Source: Zingiber officinale (Eukaryota; Streptophyta; Magnoliopsida; Zingiberales; Zingiberaceae). Taken from it: a DNA stretch of 64,000 nt. The stretch is taken from positions 74,361,659-74,425,658 of the forward strand of contig NC_055986.1 in the NCBI RefSeq assembly GCF_018446385.1, in the 5' to 3' direction. The notes under the pieces were generated by a model, which was not told the origin of the DNA, made no database searches, and was given only the letters and a program-made list of their open reading frames with translations. Each line of letters begins with the position of its first letter. The first letter of the stretch is position 1. A program made the translations under genes and the position numbers. Positions 36,322 to 47,742 of this stretch are shown in pieces.

Positions 36322-37490
36322 AAATAACTTTTGGTCAGAACTCTAAATTTAGAATAATATTGATTCCTCAAACAATACTATTTTAAATTAACCAACACCT
36401 CAAAACACCGCGAATTTTGTATGCCACGATAGTGCGTATACAAATTCGACATTTGTAAAAGGAGGGGTTAACCCATTAATTTTATTATCTTGTCAACCTA
36501 ACTTTTTGACAAATAAAATTAATAGTTGGTTTCCTTTGGTCACACGAATAATAGTAGTGACTCCGATGGGGAGGATACTATTAGACGTGCCTAAGTGTAT
36601 ACCATTACTTGACACTAAGTCCATTAATAAGATTGTGCCCCTTCCGATGGGGAAGATCACACGCTCTTAATTAACTTCCTATAGTCATCTAAAAATGGAA
36701 GTTTAATCTAGTGATCCACAAACAAGCTCATCCGATATGGAGGAAGGCACTCAGAGCCAACACGCAAGCTTGTTGCATCACTTATAAACCAGTAATGGAG
36801 ACCGTGGAATTTATTTAAAAATAAATCCCTCTCCCACTTAGTTATTTAAAGTGAGGAATTTTGACTATGCTAGCCTACTTAACATGCATACTAACAAGCA
36901 CACACAGTCACAACATAAAAAGCAATAAATAGAAAAACTAATTTTCAACTATTATGGCTTTTATCTATTGCTGTCCTCCGTGTGTCGCCAACCCTAGCTA
37001 CTGCCATCTTTGGCCATCGCCACCGGGTCTAGATGTCGCATCCATCTTGCTCCTTGTTCCGCTGCGTCTCTGGTCCTCAAAAAAGTTCCACGCCTTGCAA
37101 GATTCGATCCGCGACATAAATAGAATTTTACATTTTTTTTTATCCTATATTCCTCATAGAAATGTATATGTGAACTAGATCGAACATAAAATAAAATTTA
37201 CATCTATCGATCCTATATTCCATAAAAGGAATGTACATGTAACTAGATCAAAAAATAAAATTCTAATAAAACTAAATACAGCTCCTGCTGTATTTTATAA
37301 TACAATCATGCACACACAATAAATGCCCTTGACATGTCCAAGGGTCCAATCACACACATAAAAAAACTATAAGCCATAATAGTTGGATCCTGCATCCAAA
37401 AAGTTAGCACATCCTACTATTAACCTGCCTAAATTATGTATGACATGTGCATAATTAAACTAATACCAAATACACAGAGGCAAAACCCTA
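36322..37490 (-). other. Element C leader, non-coding
   Basis: 1.17 kb lies between primer site and gag. No frame resembles a protein. Two CCGATGGGGA blocks (36565 and 36644) are the only visible repeats. Confidence 0.7.
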
Positions 37491-37502
37491 GCTCTGATAC
37501 CA
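37491..37502 (-). other. Primer binding site of element C
   Basis: The minus strand reads TGGTATCAGAGC two bases from the LTR end. It is the initiator tRNA-Met type. Confidence 0.95.
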
Positions 37503-37504
37503 AT

Positions 37505-39908
37505 TGTTGGTTGCTACTCGGAAAACCTAATGGTTCCACTGTACAAAAATTTTGTACAAAGGTCTGAACCTTTTCCTAGCTACCATATGTCTTTTAAATT
37601 AAACTTGGATCGCCTGCGGAACTTAACACATTTGATCCAAAGTTTAATCTATTTGTTCTTTTAGATTTAGACTTGGATCTCCTGCGAAACTTAACACGTT
37701 CGATTCAAATCACCTAGGTTATTAATTCCATTAAATATTAATTTCCAAAATTAGCTTCCAGGACTGCATGGCGAGGCATATGGCCTTCTTGGATATGAGA
37801 ACAACCACCACCGCCTAGACAAAGCCTTTTAAGGAAAGCTAATATTTAATTTCCTTAAATAACTTTAGGTCAACCGAAAAGAATAATCAAATCACAAGGA
37901 AAAGAAAAACAAAGAACACAACATCGAAAATAAATTCGAAATACTAGAATCGCATGCCTCTTGTATTTGGTATTTTTTACATGAAGATGAAACTAGTATG
38001 ATGCGGAAATAAAATACTAGTATACCTTTTCTTTTGCAAGCAAAAACCTCTAGGTCTTCTACCGTATTCCTCTTCTAACCTCGGACGTTGTGTGGGCAAC
38101 GATTTTCCGAGATGAGAAACCACCAAAGCACCTTCTTCTCCTCCTTGCAAAGTTTGGCCAAATCAAGTGCACCTCCAAGGAAGAAGAGAAACCACCACCA
38201 ATGCTCCAAGGGATGAAAGCTTTCTCTCCTTCTTCTCCAAGCTAGAAAACCGGCCACCACTTGATCTCCAAGAGGAAGAAGAGGTTCGGCCACAACAAGG
38301 AGAAGAGAGATCTAGAAGGGGCCGACCACACCAAGGAAGAAAAGAGGGAGAAGAATAATAAAGTTGTGTGTCATGAAGGCACCCCAACCCCCTCTTTTAT
38401 ATTCCTTAGCTTTAGTAAATAAGGAAATTTAATTACAATAAAATTTCCTTAACTTTCCTTGACATGAATTAATTAAGAAAAATTAAACAAAATTTCCTAT
38501 TCCTTCATGTCATGGTCGGCCACATCATTAAGAGCAAACAAGGCTATTTCAATCAACAATTAAAATTCCTTATTTGTCTTTGGAAATTTTAAAAAATAAA
38601 ATTTCCCTTTAAAATCCCTTCATGGTTGATAAAAAGAAATTTCTATAATTTTAATTTTTCAACATGTGAATAATTTACAAAGAAGAAAAATAAAATATCT
38701 TTCCAATCTACAAATAAGGAAAGAGATCTAATCTCTTTCTTTAATCTTTTGTAGATCCTTTTAAAAGAGATATTTTAATTTTTAATATTTCCAATAAATT
38801 ATATCTTTCACATAAGAAAAATTTAAAATTAAAATTCTTTTAAATTTAAAGGGGGCCGGCCACCTAAGCTTGGGTTCATCAAGCTAGGGTCGGCCACCCA
38901 TGAACCAAGGCTTGGCCGGCCCTAGCTTGATCCACAAGCTAGCTTGGCCGGCCCCTACATCATGGGTATGAAGGTGGGTATAGGTGGGTATAGTACTCTA
39001 TAAATAAGAGGCTACGATAGGGACCGAGAGGAGGAATTGATTTTGGTCTCCCGATAAAATTAAGCATCCCGTGTTCGCCCTGAACACACAACTTAATTTT
39101 ATCAATAACAATTCATTCCACTAGAGAACTATTATTGAACTACCGCACCAATCTCAAATTACATTTTTGGGCTCCTTCTTATTATGAGTGTGTTAGTCTC
39201 CCTGTGTTTAAGATGTCAAATGTCCACTAATTAAGTGAGTTACTGACAACTCATTTAATTAGTATCTTAGTCCAAGAATAGTACCACTCAACCTTATCGT
39301 CATGTCGGACTAAGTCCACCTGCAGGGTTTAACATGACAATCCTTATGAGCTCATCTTGTGGACATTATCAACCTAGATCACTAGGACACCGTTTCCTTT
39401 TATAATCAACAACACACACTATAAGTGATATCATTTCCCAACTTATCGGGCTTATTGATTTATCGAACTAAATCTCACCCATTGATAAATTAAAGAAATA
39501 AATATCAAATATATGTATTTGTTATTATATTAGATTAAGAGCACACACTTCCATAATAACTGATGTCTTTGTTCCTTTATAAAGTCGGTATAAAAGAAAC
39601 GACCTCTAATGGTCCTACTCAGTACAATCTAAGTGTACTAGTGTAATTATATAGTTAAGATAAACTAATTTCTAATTACACTACGACCTTACAATGGTTT
39701 GTTCCTTTCCATTTTGATCGTGAGCTGCTGTTTATAATTTATAAGGTATCGATAACATCATCTTCTGTATGTGACACCACATACTATGTTATCTACAATA
39801 TAAATTAATTGAACAACTATAAACAAATGTAGATAATTTGACCAAATGTGATTCTTTACTCAAAATAAATGTTTACAAAAGCTTAGACTTTCAGTATACA
39901 CTCTAACA
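37505..39908 (-). repeat. 5' LTR of element C
   Basis: 2404 bp, from TGTTAGAGTGTATACTG (39908) to CCAACA (37505) on the minus strand. A GGCCGGCC cluster lies at 38850-38960 and an AT-rich ladder of AAGGAAA/TTTCCTT units at 38400-38840. Apparent reading frames at 38075-38390 fall in this untranslated DNA and recur in the other LTR. Confidence 0.95.
38396..38402 (-). promoter_or_regulatory. Probable TATA box of element C LTR
   Basis: The minus strand reads GGAATATAAAAGAGGGGG around this position. The same site is kept at 31032-31038 in the other LTR and in the related solo LTR (near 8910). An alternative TATTTATAG lies near 39003. The start site is inferred. Confidence 0.45.
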
Positions 39909-40894
39909 AGGTGATGTTGGATCTCAACATTCTTGTAACTTGGGTAGTAATGATGTGTTGTTAGATACCGCTCATTATTTATGCTCCTAAATGAGTTTAG
40001 GGGCATTGCCAACGTTACAAGAACCTATAGGGTCACACACTAAGGGCAATTAGATGGAGATTAGGTTCATTTGATGAACCTAAAGGATTAGGTTCATGTG
40101 ATGAACCAAATTAGATTAAGAGTAATCCAAATTATGCTAATTGAGTTGGACTCAATTTGGTTCATGTGTTAAGTGAGTCTAATTTGGACTTAGACTCATT
40201 GAATCAATTTAATTCAATGAATAAAGATTCATTAAATTAAAATTGACTTGAACCAATGGTTAGATTTTATCAACCATGGGAGAGAAGTGGCCAAGTTTGA
40301 CTTGACTTGAGAGGAAGATGAAAGTCAAGTTTGACTTGACTTTATGCCACCTCATTAGTGAGTTGGCATTGAGTGAGCCAATGATGATGCTCCACATCAT
40401 CATGGTTACTTAAGTGAGATGCCATCTCATGGGAGTTACCAAGAGTTGTAACTCTTGGTATCCCATGGAGGTTACAACCTCCACTAAAGTGGCCGGCCAC
40501 TTTGATTTCATGTGGAGAGTTTCATTTTTTGTGGTAACTCCCATCTTCTTCCTCTCTAGCTTTCTTCTTGCTCTCCCTCTCCTCCATTACTGATCTCTAA
40601 GGTTGCTAGCACATCCTTAGAGATTTTTCTCCATCTCTTGCTTGTGTGGATACACATAGAGAAGTGTCTACTTTGATACTTTCGAGATCCGGCGAACCGA
40701 GGACGAGCGGGATTGCGAAGGGCTTCGCATCAAGGGTATAACCTTTCTTCTTTGTAGATCTACTGTAGATCGAGGTTTAGAAACTCGTACTCGTAAGTTT
40801 TTTGAAAGTTTTATCTTCGCACAGATCTTGTGGCGGGGGTTTCGGGGTTTCCGCGACGCGAAAAAATGATTTTCGCGGCCCGAAAAACCCAACA
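39909..40894 (+). repeat. 3' LTR of element A, second part
   Basis: It resumes at AGGTGATGTTGG, repeating 265 bp already present before element C, then continues to the LTR end AAACCCAACA at 40894. The two 265-bp copies differ at six positions by eye, all transitions. GCTAT follows, matching the left target duplication GCTAC. Confidence 0.95.
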
Positions 40895-41165
40895 GCTATT
40901 TGTTGGACAAATCTAAAACATCAATGTATTATTTGGAGTAAGTAAATCGCCTTTTGCCACATTATCTGCTCTTAGAGCAGTATTAAGATATGAGATATTG
41001 TCATAGGATTAAAATTCGGCATGTCTGAGCATACATTTCCCTATGATTTGACCACTGCACTAATGACTAGTAGTCACCTATGATTTACCTCCTCAGTATT
41101 GGCACGGGTTGACGGGGGCAATGAAGGGCGAGCAAATCACCTTTTGCCACATTATTCAATTAGAT

Positions 41166-41352
41166 CATGCCCTCGGGGCTATGGTACAGCGGTAAAGGCA
41201 CTTAGTTGTCTCCAAGACACCCACAATTCGATTCCTAGCTACGGGCCACCGCAAGTGCTTCCTGATTTATCCTTGTGGGCGGTGAAAAACTTTCGTGGGA
41301 CCGGGATGGTCACCTCATACTTGACATTATCCAGTCTGATTAATCATTTTTT
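41166..41352 (+). mobile_element. tRNA-derived SINE with 14-bp target duplication
   Basis: 187 bp between perfect copies of TTATTCAATTAGAT (41152-41165 and 41353-41366). The tRNA-like head has an A box TGGTACAGCGGT (41182-41193) and a B box AATTCGATTCC (41225-41235) about 32 bases apart, the spacing of a pol III promoter. It ends in a T-run. The family name was not recognised with certainty. Confidence 0.88.
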
Positions 41353-41366
41353 TTATTCAATTAGAT

Positions 41367-42078
41367 TGTATCTCCCCATAATGAGAGGTGGAACAGTCAT
41401 GGATGATGAATTTCAACTTTTTTATAAAATTATTCAATTAGATCCTATTTCCACGTAATACTTAATTGCCTAGAGGATAATAAACTTGCTACAATGGGAC
41501 AAGAGATCAATTCTTGATAGGCACATGCCCTCGGGAAAAAAACCTCTCCCACCTCTAGTCATCTCGACGGTTAGTTATAAATTGATCCTATAATTTATTT
41601 CATTTCACATAATTTGTGATAAATTATGAACAATATTTGGGATGAACGTAATCATCTTTTATTACAACTTATCCAATTTAATCATACTTAAGGTATTAAA
41701 CTAGTAGCGAATTGATACTTACTATTTGATTGTACCCTAATTTTAACTGGTTTCGTAATTTACCTTCTACCCTTGGTCTCTAATATACAAAGCACTCCCT
41801 CTAAGATTTGAGGTTTTCTATAAGTTGTGTCCCTCAAATGCTCTAAGTCCATAGCATAACTCCTCCTTAGTTATTCTTCATTTCTTCGCTTTAAATTTTT
41901 TTTCTTAACTCGCCATGCTCTAATGCTTATTGTCTTGTAACCACTCAAATGCACCATTCCTCTCTAATCTCGCCGATCTCGGGTTATCGAATCATCACCA
42001 TCCAGACCAAGGTAAAGTCAACTTGTATACTTAATATATGCTACACAACTTAATGCTTAGATAAACATAAATCTAACT
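41367..42078. other. Unassigned DNA between SINE and MITE
   Basis: No gene is visible. ATGCCCTCGGG near 41525 repeats a piece of the SINE head, so an older SINE fragment may lie there. Confidence 0.4.
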
Positions 42079-42081
42079 TAA

Positions 42082-43019
42082 GGTGACGTTTGGTTTAGGG
42101 GTTTGGGAATGAGGGAATGAATTCATTTCCAAACCTTATGTTTGGTTAATGGGAATGAAATCAAGATTTTAGAATGAAACCCAAAAACTTGGGTATTGAT
42201 GAAACACCTATTCCCTTGGGTTTTGATAGAAATGAGAATGAAAATTAAGTTTTAGGCAAAAATACCTTTAATATATTTTTCAAATTTTCTTTCATTTCAC
42301 TTTCTTTCTCCTTATTCTCTCTCATCATACTTTCTCTCTTCTCATTCTCTCATCATACTTTCTCTCTCCTCATTTTCTCATTATATTTATCTCTCAAGAT
42401 ACTTTTTCTCTCATTATTCTCTCTCATCACACATTCTATACCATTTCTCCCTGTATTCTCTCTCATCACACACTCTTTCTCTTCATTCTTTTCCATCATG
42501 CTTCTCTTTTATCACACTTTCTCTCCTATTACATACTCTCTTCTTATTTTTTCATCACACTTTCTCTCTTATTATACTTTCTCTCCTCTCAATTTCTCCT
42601 ACCATACTTTCTCTCCTTATTTTTTTCATCACACTTTTCCTCTCTTCATTCTCTCCCATCACACTCTTTCTCCTCATTTTCTCTCCTCATAATTTCTCTC
42701 TCTTCATTTTCCCCATCACATTTTCTCTCTCATCACACTTCCTCTCTCATCACCCTCTCTCATCATACTTTCTCTCTTCTTAATCTCTTTTCATTTTCTT
42801 TCATCACACCTCTTCTTATTTTCTCTCATCATATTTTTTCTCTCATCAATTTCTCTTATCACGCTCTCTCTCCTATCACGCTCTCTCTCACCACACTTTC
42901 GCTCTCTTCATTTTTTTACATTCAACTTTCTCTCCCATCTAATTTTTTTCTCTTATTTTTCTTTAAAGATATATATTTTTTAATTCAGATTGAAAATATC
43001 TAACTAACCAAACGCCACC
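42082..43019. mobile_element. MITE, PIF/Harbinger-like, with a large CT-rich tract
   Basis: Terminal inverted repeats GGTGACGTTTGG and CCAAACGCCACC (one mismatch) are flanked by TAA on both sides (42079-42081; 43020-43022). That is the 3-bp duplication expected of Tourist/Harbinger MITEs. The centre (42280-42960) is a long pyrimidine tract of degenerate CTCTCATCACACTTT units. There is no ORF of its own. Confidence 0.75.
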
Positions 43020-43045
43020 TAAATCTTTTACTAATCTTATCAAAA

Positions 43046-43234
43046 TGTGGAACCGCCACATCAGCGGCCCCCCTAGAGCCGGTCCAACGGATATGGAGGG
43101 AGGTAAATGCAGGTACACAGGTGGAAAGTGCATAGCGGAGACGTTAACCCCAGGCAGTGACACCCCGGGGATCGACCCCTGGACCTTTCAGCCACAGAAC
43201 CATGCACTCCCCATCTGTGCTACGCCCTGGGGAC
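43046..43234 (-). mobile_element. tRNA-derived SINE with 19-bp target duplication
   Basis: 189 bp between perfect copies of TTTACTAATCTTATCAAAA (43027-43045 and 43235-43253). On the minus strand the head starts GTCCCCAGGGCG, with A box TAGCACAGATGG (43211-43222) and B box GGGGTCGATCCCC (43167-43179). Apparent short reading frames here are pol III DNA, not genes. Confidence 0.9.
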
Positions 43235-43335
43235 TTTACTAATCTTATCAAAAGCTTTTGTTATCTAAAGAGAGTGGCAATGGCAAACTTCCACGCCTTT
43301 ACCAGCCGAGATAACCCCGTGGGACTTTGTTATCT

Positions 43336-43337
<2 letters not shown>

Positions 43338-43379
<42 letters not shown>
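43338..43379. repeat. (GA)n microsatellite
   Basis: About 21 GA repeats run into a G-run, roughly 260 bp upstream of the host gene's ATG. It may lie in its promoter or 5' UTR. TTTGTTATCTAAAGAGAG stands at its left edge and again about 70 bp upstream. Confidence 0.95.
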
Positions 43380-43384
<5 letters not shown>

Positions 43385-43642
43385 ACTAGAGTTCTAACAT
43401 GAGCGATGTCCTTTTTGATAATACTTTACGAAGGTGCCTTTAAAAATAACGATACTAAGGGTCTCTTTTTGACATTTTCCCTTTACCTTTTTAATCCAAA
43501 ACATGGAGGCGGATTATTAAAAATCGTGGAAATTTCCGTGGCCAATTCGAGAAGTGCGTGCAAGGGTTCTAGCGAGGTGGCTAGAAGCGTGCGGCTTTTA
43601 CAGCGTTTCTTGAAGCTAAAGATTTTGGAGGTCGATTTAGCG

Positions 43643-46341
43643 ATGGGAGATCCCAATCCTTCGAATCAGCGATGCCGTCTTTGCTTGGGTCCTCTCTCCA
43701 AGGATATGGTCAGTGTTAAATTTCATTCTTTCAATATGCGAGTCGTAATTAATTGTTGCTTCCTTCCTCATCATCGAATTCTTTATTCTTTCAAAAAAAA
43801 AATGCTCTATGATGATTCTTTGATATATTTGATGGAAGAAAACGAACCGTTGGACTGTGGCCCCGTTGATACGAGATAGCTTTTCAATGGTGATTCCTCA
43901 AAACTGTCGCTCCTTCATAAACTGGCGTACTTTTTGTTGCAGAGAAATTAATCATTGTTTTCTTTTATTTGTTACTGTTAGATTGGCACTGCTGTTGGTG
44001 GAATTGCAAGTGCATTTTATGGCTTTAACCATGGTACCATTGCAAGTCCCTCAAGCCGCTTTTTTTTTTCCTCTTCTTATTTTCCATATTTTTGTAAGTT
44101 TGTTTGATAAAGATTCTTTTGTGTAAGCGTCCTAGCCGTTTCCTGTTTTATTTGTCTATTTCAGCATATTAGGAGGGCTCTGCTCCTTTTCTTTTCAAAA
44201 GCTGCAATAGTTAATACTTCGCAAATATTGAACTTAGTGATCTTAAGATAACATTTAATTTTTCCTGTGGAAGTTCCATATTAACATCTGTTTCTTTTTA
44301 ATGAAACATCCATGAGCATGCTGTTTCGTAACGAGCCCTTAATTTTGTTTTTGAAATTTTACAATCTCAATCAACCTCTATATTCAATAAAACATCATGG
44401 TTTTCAGTTTGACCTTTATTACTACTAAATCATTATTTTTAGATAACGGACTTTAACCATATTTGAAAATTACTGTCACACGGTGTCTTTTTTCTTATCA
44501 TTATTTTTAAATTCTTTTGGTCTGCAAATAATAATTTTTTCTTCATAATTATTTAACATTATCTTTTCATTCTTATAATGCATTTCCTTTCCTTCAACTT
44601 TTCAGCCATGCCTATTGTTAGGAGGATGGTCACTGGGCCAATGTGGTTACACTTTTTTATTGGTGTAAGTACCTCTGTGTCATATTTTAATGCATGTTTC
44701 TAATTCTTCCCTTTTGACGTAAGAATTATTGATTATAGCTTTGTGTTTTCTGTTCTTTTATGTTAGAAAAATCAGAACTTATACTCTTTGTTCTTAGATG
44801 TTTTATGATACTTTTTCACTAATTATAGGAAATTTAATTTTGTGAAATCGATGCTGTTTGGTTTCCTAGAGAAATAATTTTGTAGGAATACTGTGGTAAA
44901 TTGTCTATATTTGGTCCTTTCTGAATTAACATTGAAAACATATCTCCTTAGAATTTTCTCCAATGGTGCTGTTTTCCATTGTCATAATTGTTATTTTACT
45001 CAGTCAGCTACTTGCGACAATTTAGCTACCGTCTTTGTTTGCATATTTTAACTAACAACTGGATCTTCCTGCTGAAAGTCAAATAAACACCTTGAGCCAA
45101 AATGAATCACCTGATTATGAATGCATAAGAAGCAAATGAGAAAATTCTTAGAGCCTCAAGGACTGAGATTCAAACCAATAGCATCAATACCATGCCTACA
45201 CAAGAATGCAAAGTACAACAAGATAAAGGAGGGACCCAGAACAAATATCTAGGCAGAACTAAATCAGAGCTGTCCAGTCAAAGTTAATAATGGTCCTGAA
45301 AAATTGTGTTATGCTTTAGGAAAGTCTTTCAGAATCTCTTATGGTATTCAGTTGTCTCTTAGGCTAAAAGAATAAATTCATGAGACTGTTGCACATGTTA
45401 TACTTTTTGGATTTGAGTCTTTGAAAGTTAGTGATCTGTAAAAGAAGTTAATATAATAGAGATTAATACTAAGATGGGGTGATGAGAAAGAACAAAAGAA
45501 TTTCTACTATTCTCGAGCAATTACGTGTAGCTCCAATAAGTATAGAAAAATGTTGAGATGGAATGGACATGTTGAAATAATTATAGATTTTACGATTACA
45601 TAAGCTGAATTGAATAAACTTGCGGTGCAAGGGAGAGAGGGAGACCAAAGAATCCTCAGTATTAAAAGTAATATGAGAGACTTGAATATTACTGTACACG
45701 AGTTGAATCAGATTATGTTAATGGTGCAAAACATAGTAATTAAAAGTAATAGACTTGAATGTTATTGGTGATATAATCTCAGACGCATAGAGTTCAATAT
45801 ATGCTTACCCCTCCTAATTTGGCGGGTCTAGCATATTTTGATGATGATGACCACTTGAGGGAATATTACTGATTTTCATGGAAGCAAATATAAAACAACT
45901 ACTGTATATATGTACTATTGTTCGCATTGGCTGCAATCACTTCTTTATTCATTTATTTTTCATCTTGTCTATTGGATTCAATCGTTGTTATGCCTCATTT
46001 GTTTCCTTTGTAAGTGCTTTAAGATAAGCCAAAAGCATTGACCTGAATTTCATCAATTATCTTTTTTTTCCCCTTATTTTTTCAAAAAGAAACCCCTCTT
46101 CCATCCTTTCTAATGCATTGCCATTCAAACAAAAATTATATATCCTTTTTAATGTTAAAACATCCCGATGTTGTAGCTGTTTTAGAGTTAATTTGGTTAG
46201 TAAGTGCATAGAAATAACTTAAAAGTGATGGTTTTTGTTGATCATCCATTTAGTTAATGTCTCATTTGTTGTTGATGTCATCTTTTCCCTTTCAGGCTCC
46301 ACCTGTAATTGTTTTCTCATCGGCTTGTGCTGGATTGGCAG
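43643..46341 (+). CDS. Host gene, exons 1-4 of a small plant membrane protein
   Basis: Four exons with GT-AG introns read in one frame: 43643-43708, 43982-44033, 44606-44664 and 46296-46341. Exon 1 encodes a short head with Cys-x2-Cys (CRLCLGPLSKDM). Exon 2 is IGTAVGGIASAFYGFNH. Exon 3 gives PIVRRMVTGPMWLHFFIG and exon 4 APPVIVFSSACAGLAG. The glycine/alanine-rich stretches look like membrane segments. I recognise the blocks as a small uncharacterised plant membrane protein but know no function. The donor after exon 4 (GTTAGA) is intact and should lead to a last exon, which I could not find within the next several kb. Either the gene is truncated or its end lies beyond repeat-rich intron DNA. 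An RTE LINE remnant sits in intron 3. No stop or frameshift is seen in the four exons. Confidence 0.72.
45470..45845 (+). pseudogene. RTE-type LINE 3'-end remnant in intron 3
   Basis: Degraded frames keep LRVAPISIEK, then DGMDMLK (family: RWFGHV) and RCKGERETK (family: R.RGRPKKT), followed by a CAGACGCATAGAG-type end. This is the same C-terminal tail of RTE reverse transcriptase seen better at 54880-55790. Short and badly decayed. Confidence 0.5.
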
Positions 46342-47244
46342 GTTAGATTATCTTTCTTTAAAACTTCTACTCTTCCATCCTCCTTTCAAGTTATGTGATC
46401 ATTTCTCTTGGTCACCATGGCATGTATATGGACTATATGTCACAGTAGATACAGACATACTGTTATACCAATTCTTTGCTAACTAGATTGTGTGGTGAAC
46501 TTATATTCTCCTAATTTTAAGTCCTACAACCACTAATAGCACACAGCAGTTAGGATTCATATTGTAAGTCCAAAGTATGATATATGTGTTTATGAATTTT
46601 GTATAGATGAACTTTGTCTTGCATAATCTATTCCAAATAGATGGTCATCAACCTTGCAACCTATGCATCCAACATGCATCTTTCAGAGCGTTTGTTTAAA
46701 TTCTCCATGGTCATCTATGAGTAATTTTTCTGATTAGCCTACAGTTCAAACTGTGTCTTTTTAGAGTTTATATGCACATCAGTACATATAAATGCATTTT
46801 CTTGGTTCTTTGAAACTTATCCTGTACATGAATTTAGAATTGACTGTATTCCCTAAAATATGGTCACTTTGAAGAAAACTCATGTTCGTTAGTTGCCTGC
46901 TTCACTTTGCTTCAATGCATTTTCGATCATCAATCAAACTATATTTGTTTGTTTGTGCTCTGTACATCCACGTAACTAACTGATATCAACTGTGGTTCAC
47001 TTGGACCTAGTCATTCAGATTGTTTTGATTATTAGAGACATACATAGTTTGAAGAAGAACAATTTAGCGAGATAAATTACTATGACATGATGTCTGAGAA
47101 AGACTAGGAGAAATTCATTGGCAAGCTTATGGGATTATTGAGCTTTGTCTTGTACAGGACAAGAAATATTCTGTTATGATGGAGAGTTGATCATGGAGTT
47201 GTTAAAGTTGTGCGCTGTGTGTGTTGGGAATCAATTATGTTAAA
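46342..47244. other. Intron or downstream DNA of the host gene
   Basis: T-rich, intron-like DNA. I looked for a continuation exon here and found none. Confidence 0.45.
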
Positions 47245-47248
47245 GAGA

Positions 47249-47652
47249 CTCTTTAGCTTTTCATACAGTCTAACTAATTCTGTGATAACATATTTGAATG
47301 TTCATAAGAATCGTATTCATCCACAAAATATAGACATAAAAGTTAATGAAGATAATTTTTTTTCCCGAAGTGTATTATTATTTCACTATTGCCTCATTGT
47401 ATGGAAAGATGATTAAGTTTGACAATGATCATTAGATTTGGTTGGAGAGGCTCTTTGGCTTTTCATACAAGTCCATCATATTCTGTGATAACATATTTGA
47501 ATGTTCATAAGATTCGTATTCATCAACAAAATATAGACCCAAAAGTTAATGAAGATAATCATTTCTGTGAATTTTTTTCCTGAAGTGTATTATTATCTCA
47601 CTATTGCCTCATTGTATGGAAAAATGATTTAATTTGACAATGATCATCAGAT
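47249..47652. repeat. Tandem duplication, period 202 bp
   Basis: The unit beginning CTCTTTAGCTTTTCATACA at 47249 recurs at 47451. Shared blocks include TGTGATAACATATTTGAATG, AAAGTTAATGAAGATAAT and CTATTGCCTCATTGTATGGA. Small indels separate the two. Confidence 0.85.
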
Positions 47653-47742
47653 TTGGGTTAATAGTGAGTTTTAATAGAAAGGCAAACAAGTTAACTGGAA
47701 CTTGAATGTGGAACCTGTATTGAAAGAAGAAGATGGCAATAC

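Larger units (their letters stand above)
30141..39908 (-). mobile_element. Element C: Ty1/copia retrotransposon, minus strand
   Basis: 9768 bp. LTRs are at 30141-32511 and 37505-39908 with a Met-type primer site (37491-37502), one gag-pol frame (36321 to 32533) and a purine tract (32512-32522). The LTRs are nearly identical apart from a 33-bp indel, so it is young. The borders do not show a 5-bp target duplication (TTAAG left, AGGTG right); instead 265 bp of the host LTR are duplicated around it. The left end reads TATTGG where the right LTR has TGTTGG. Gag and RT are of the Tork/Angela-like copia type (inference). Confidence 0.95.
12635..40894 (+). mobile_element. Element A: Ty1/copia retrotransposon with two nested elements
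   Basis: A is bounded by LTRs beginning TGTTAGTTAGAGCC and ending AAACCCAACA. It is flanked by GCTAC (12630-12634) and GCTAT (40895-40899), a 5-bp target duplication with one later change. It has an initiator-Met-type primer site, gag-pol, and a purine tract before the 3' LTR. Element B (17944-27449) lies in pol and element C (30141-39908) in the 3' LTR. Long LTRs (1.83 kb) and the gag start with SVLEKDKLNEVNFLD suggest the Tork/Angela-like side of copia (inference). Coding capacity is destroyed by stops, a frameshift and a gag deletion. Confidence 0.95.

Noticed and set aside
36954..37178. 74-residue frame in element C leader
   Set aside because: It lies on the strand opposite to the element, in the untranslated leader, with no recognisable motif.
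41166..41245. Possible functional tRNA gene
   Set aside because: A and B boxes are present, but no good acceptor stem or anticodon arm could be folded by eye, and the 187-bp unit with target duplication is a SINE.
43406..43879. 157-residue frame overlapping exon 1 of the host gene
   Set aside because: It is in a different frame from the conserved exon, runs through the donor site into the intron, and matches nothing.
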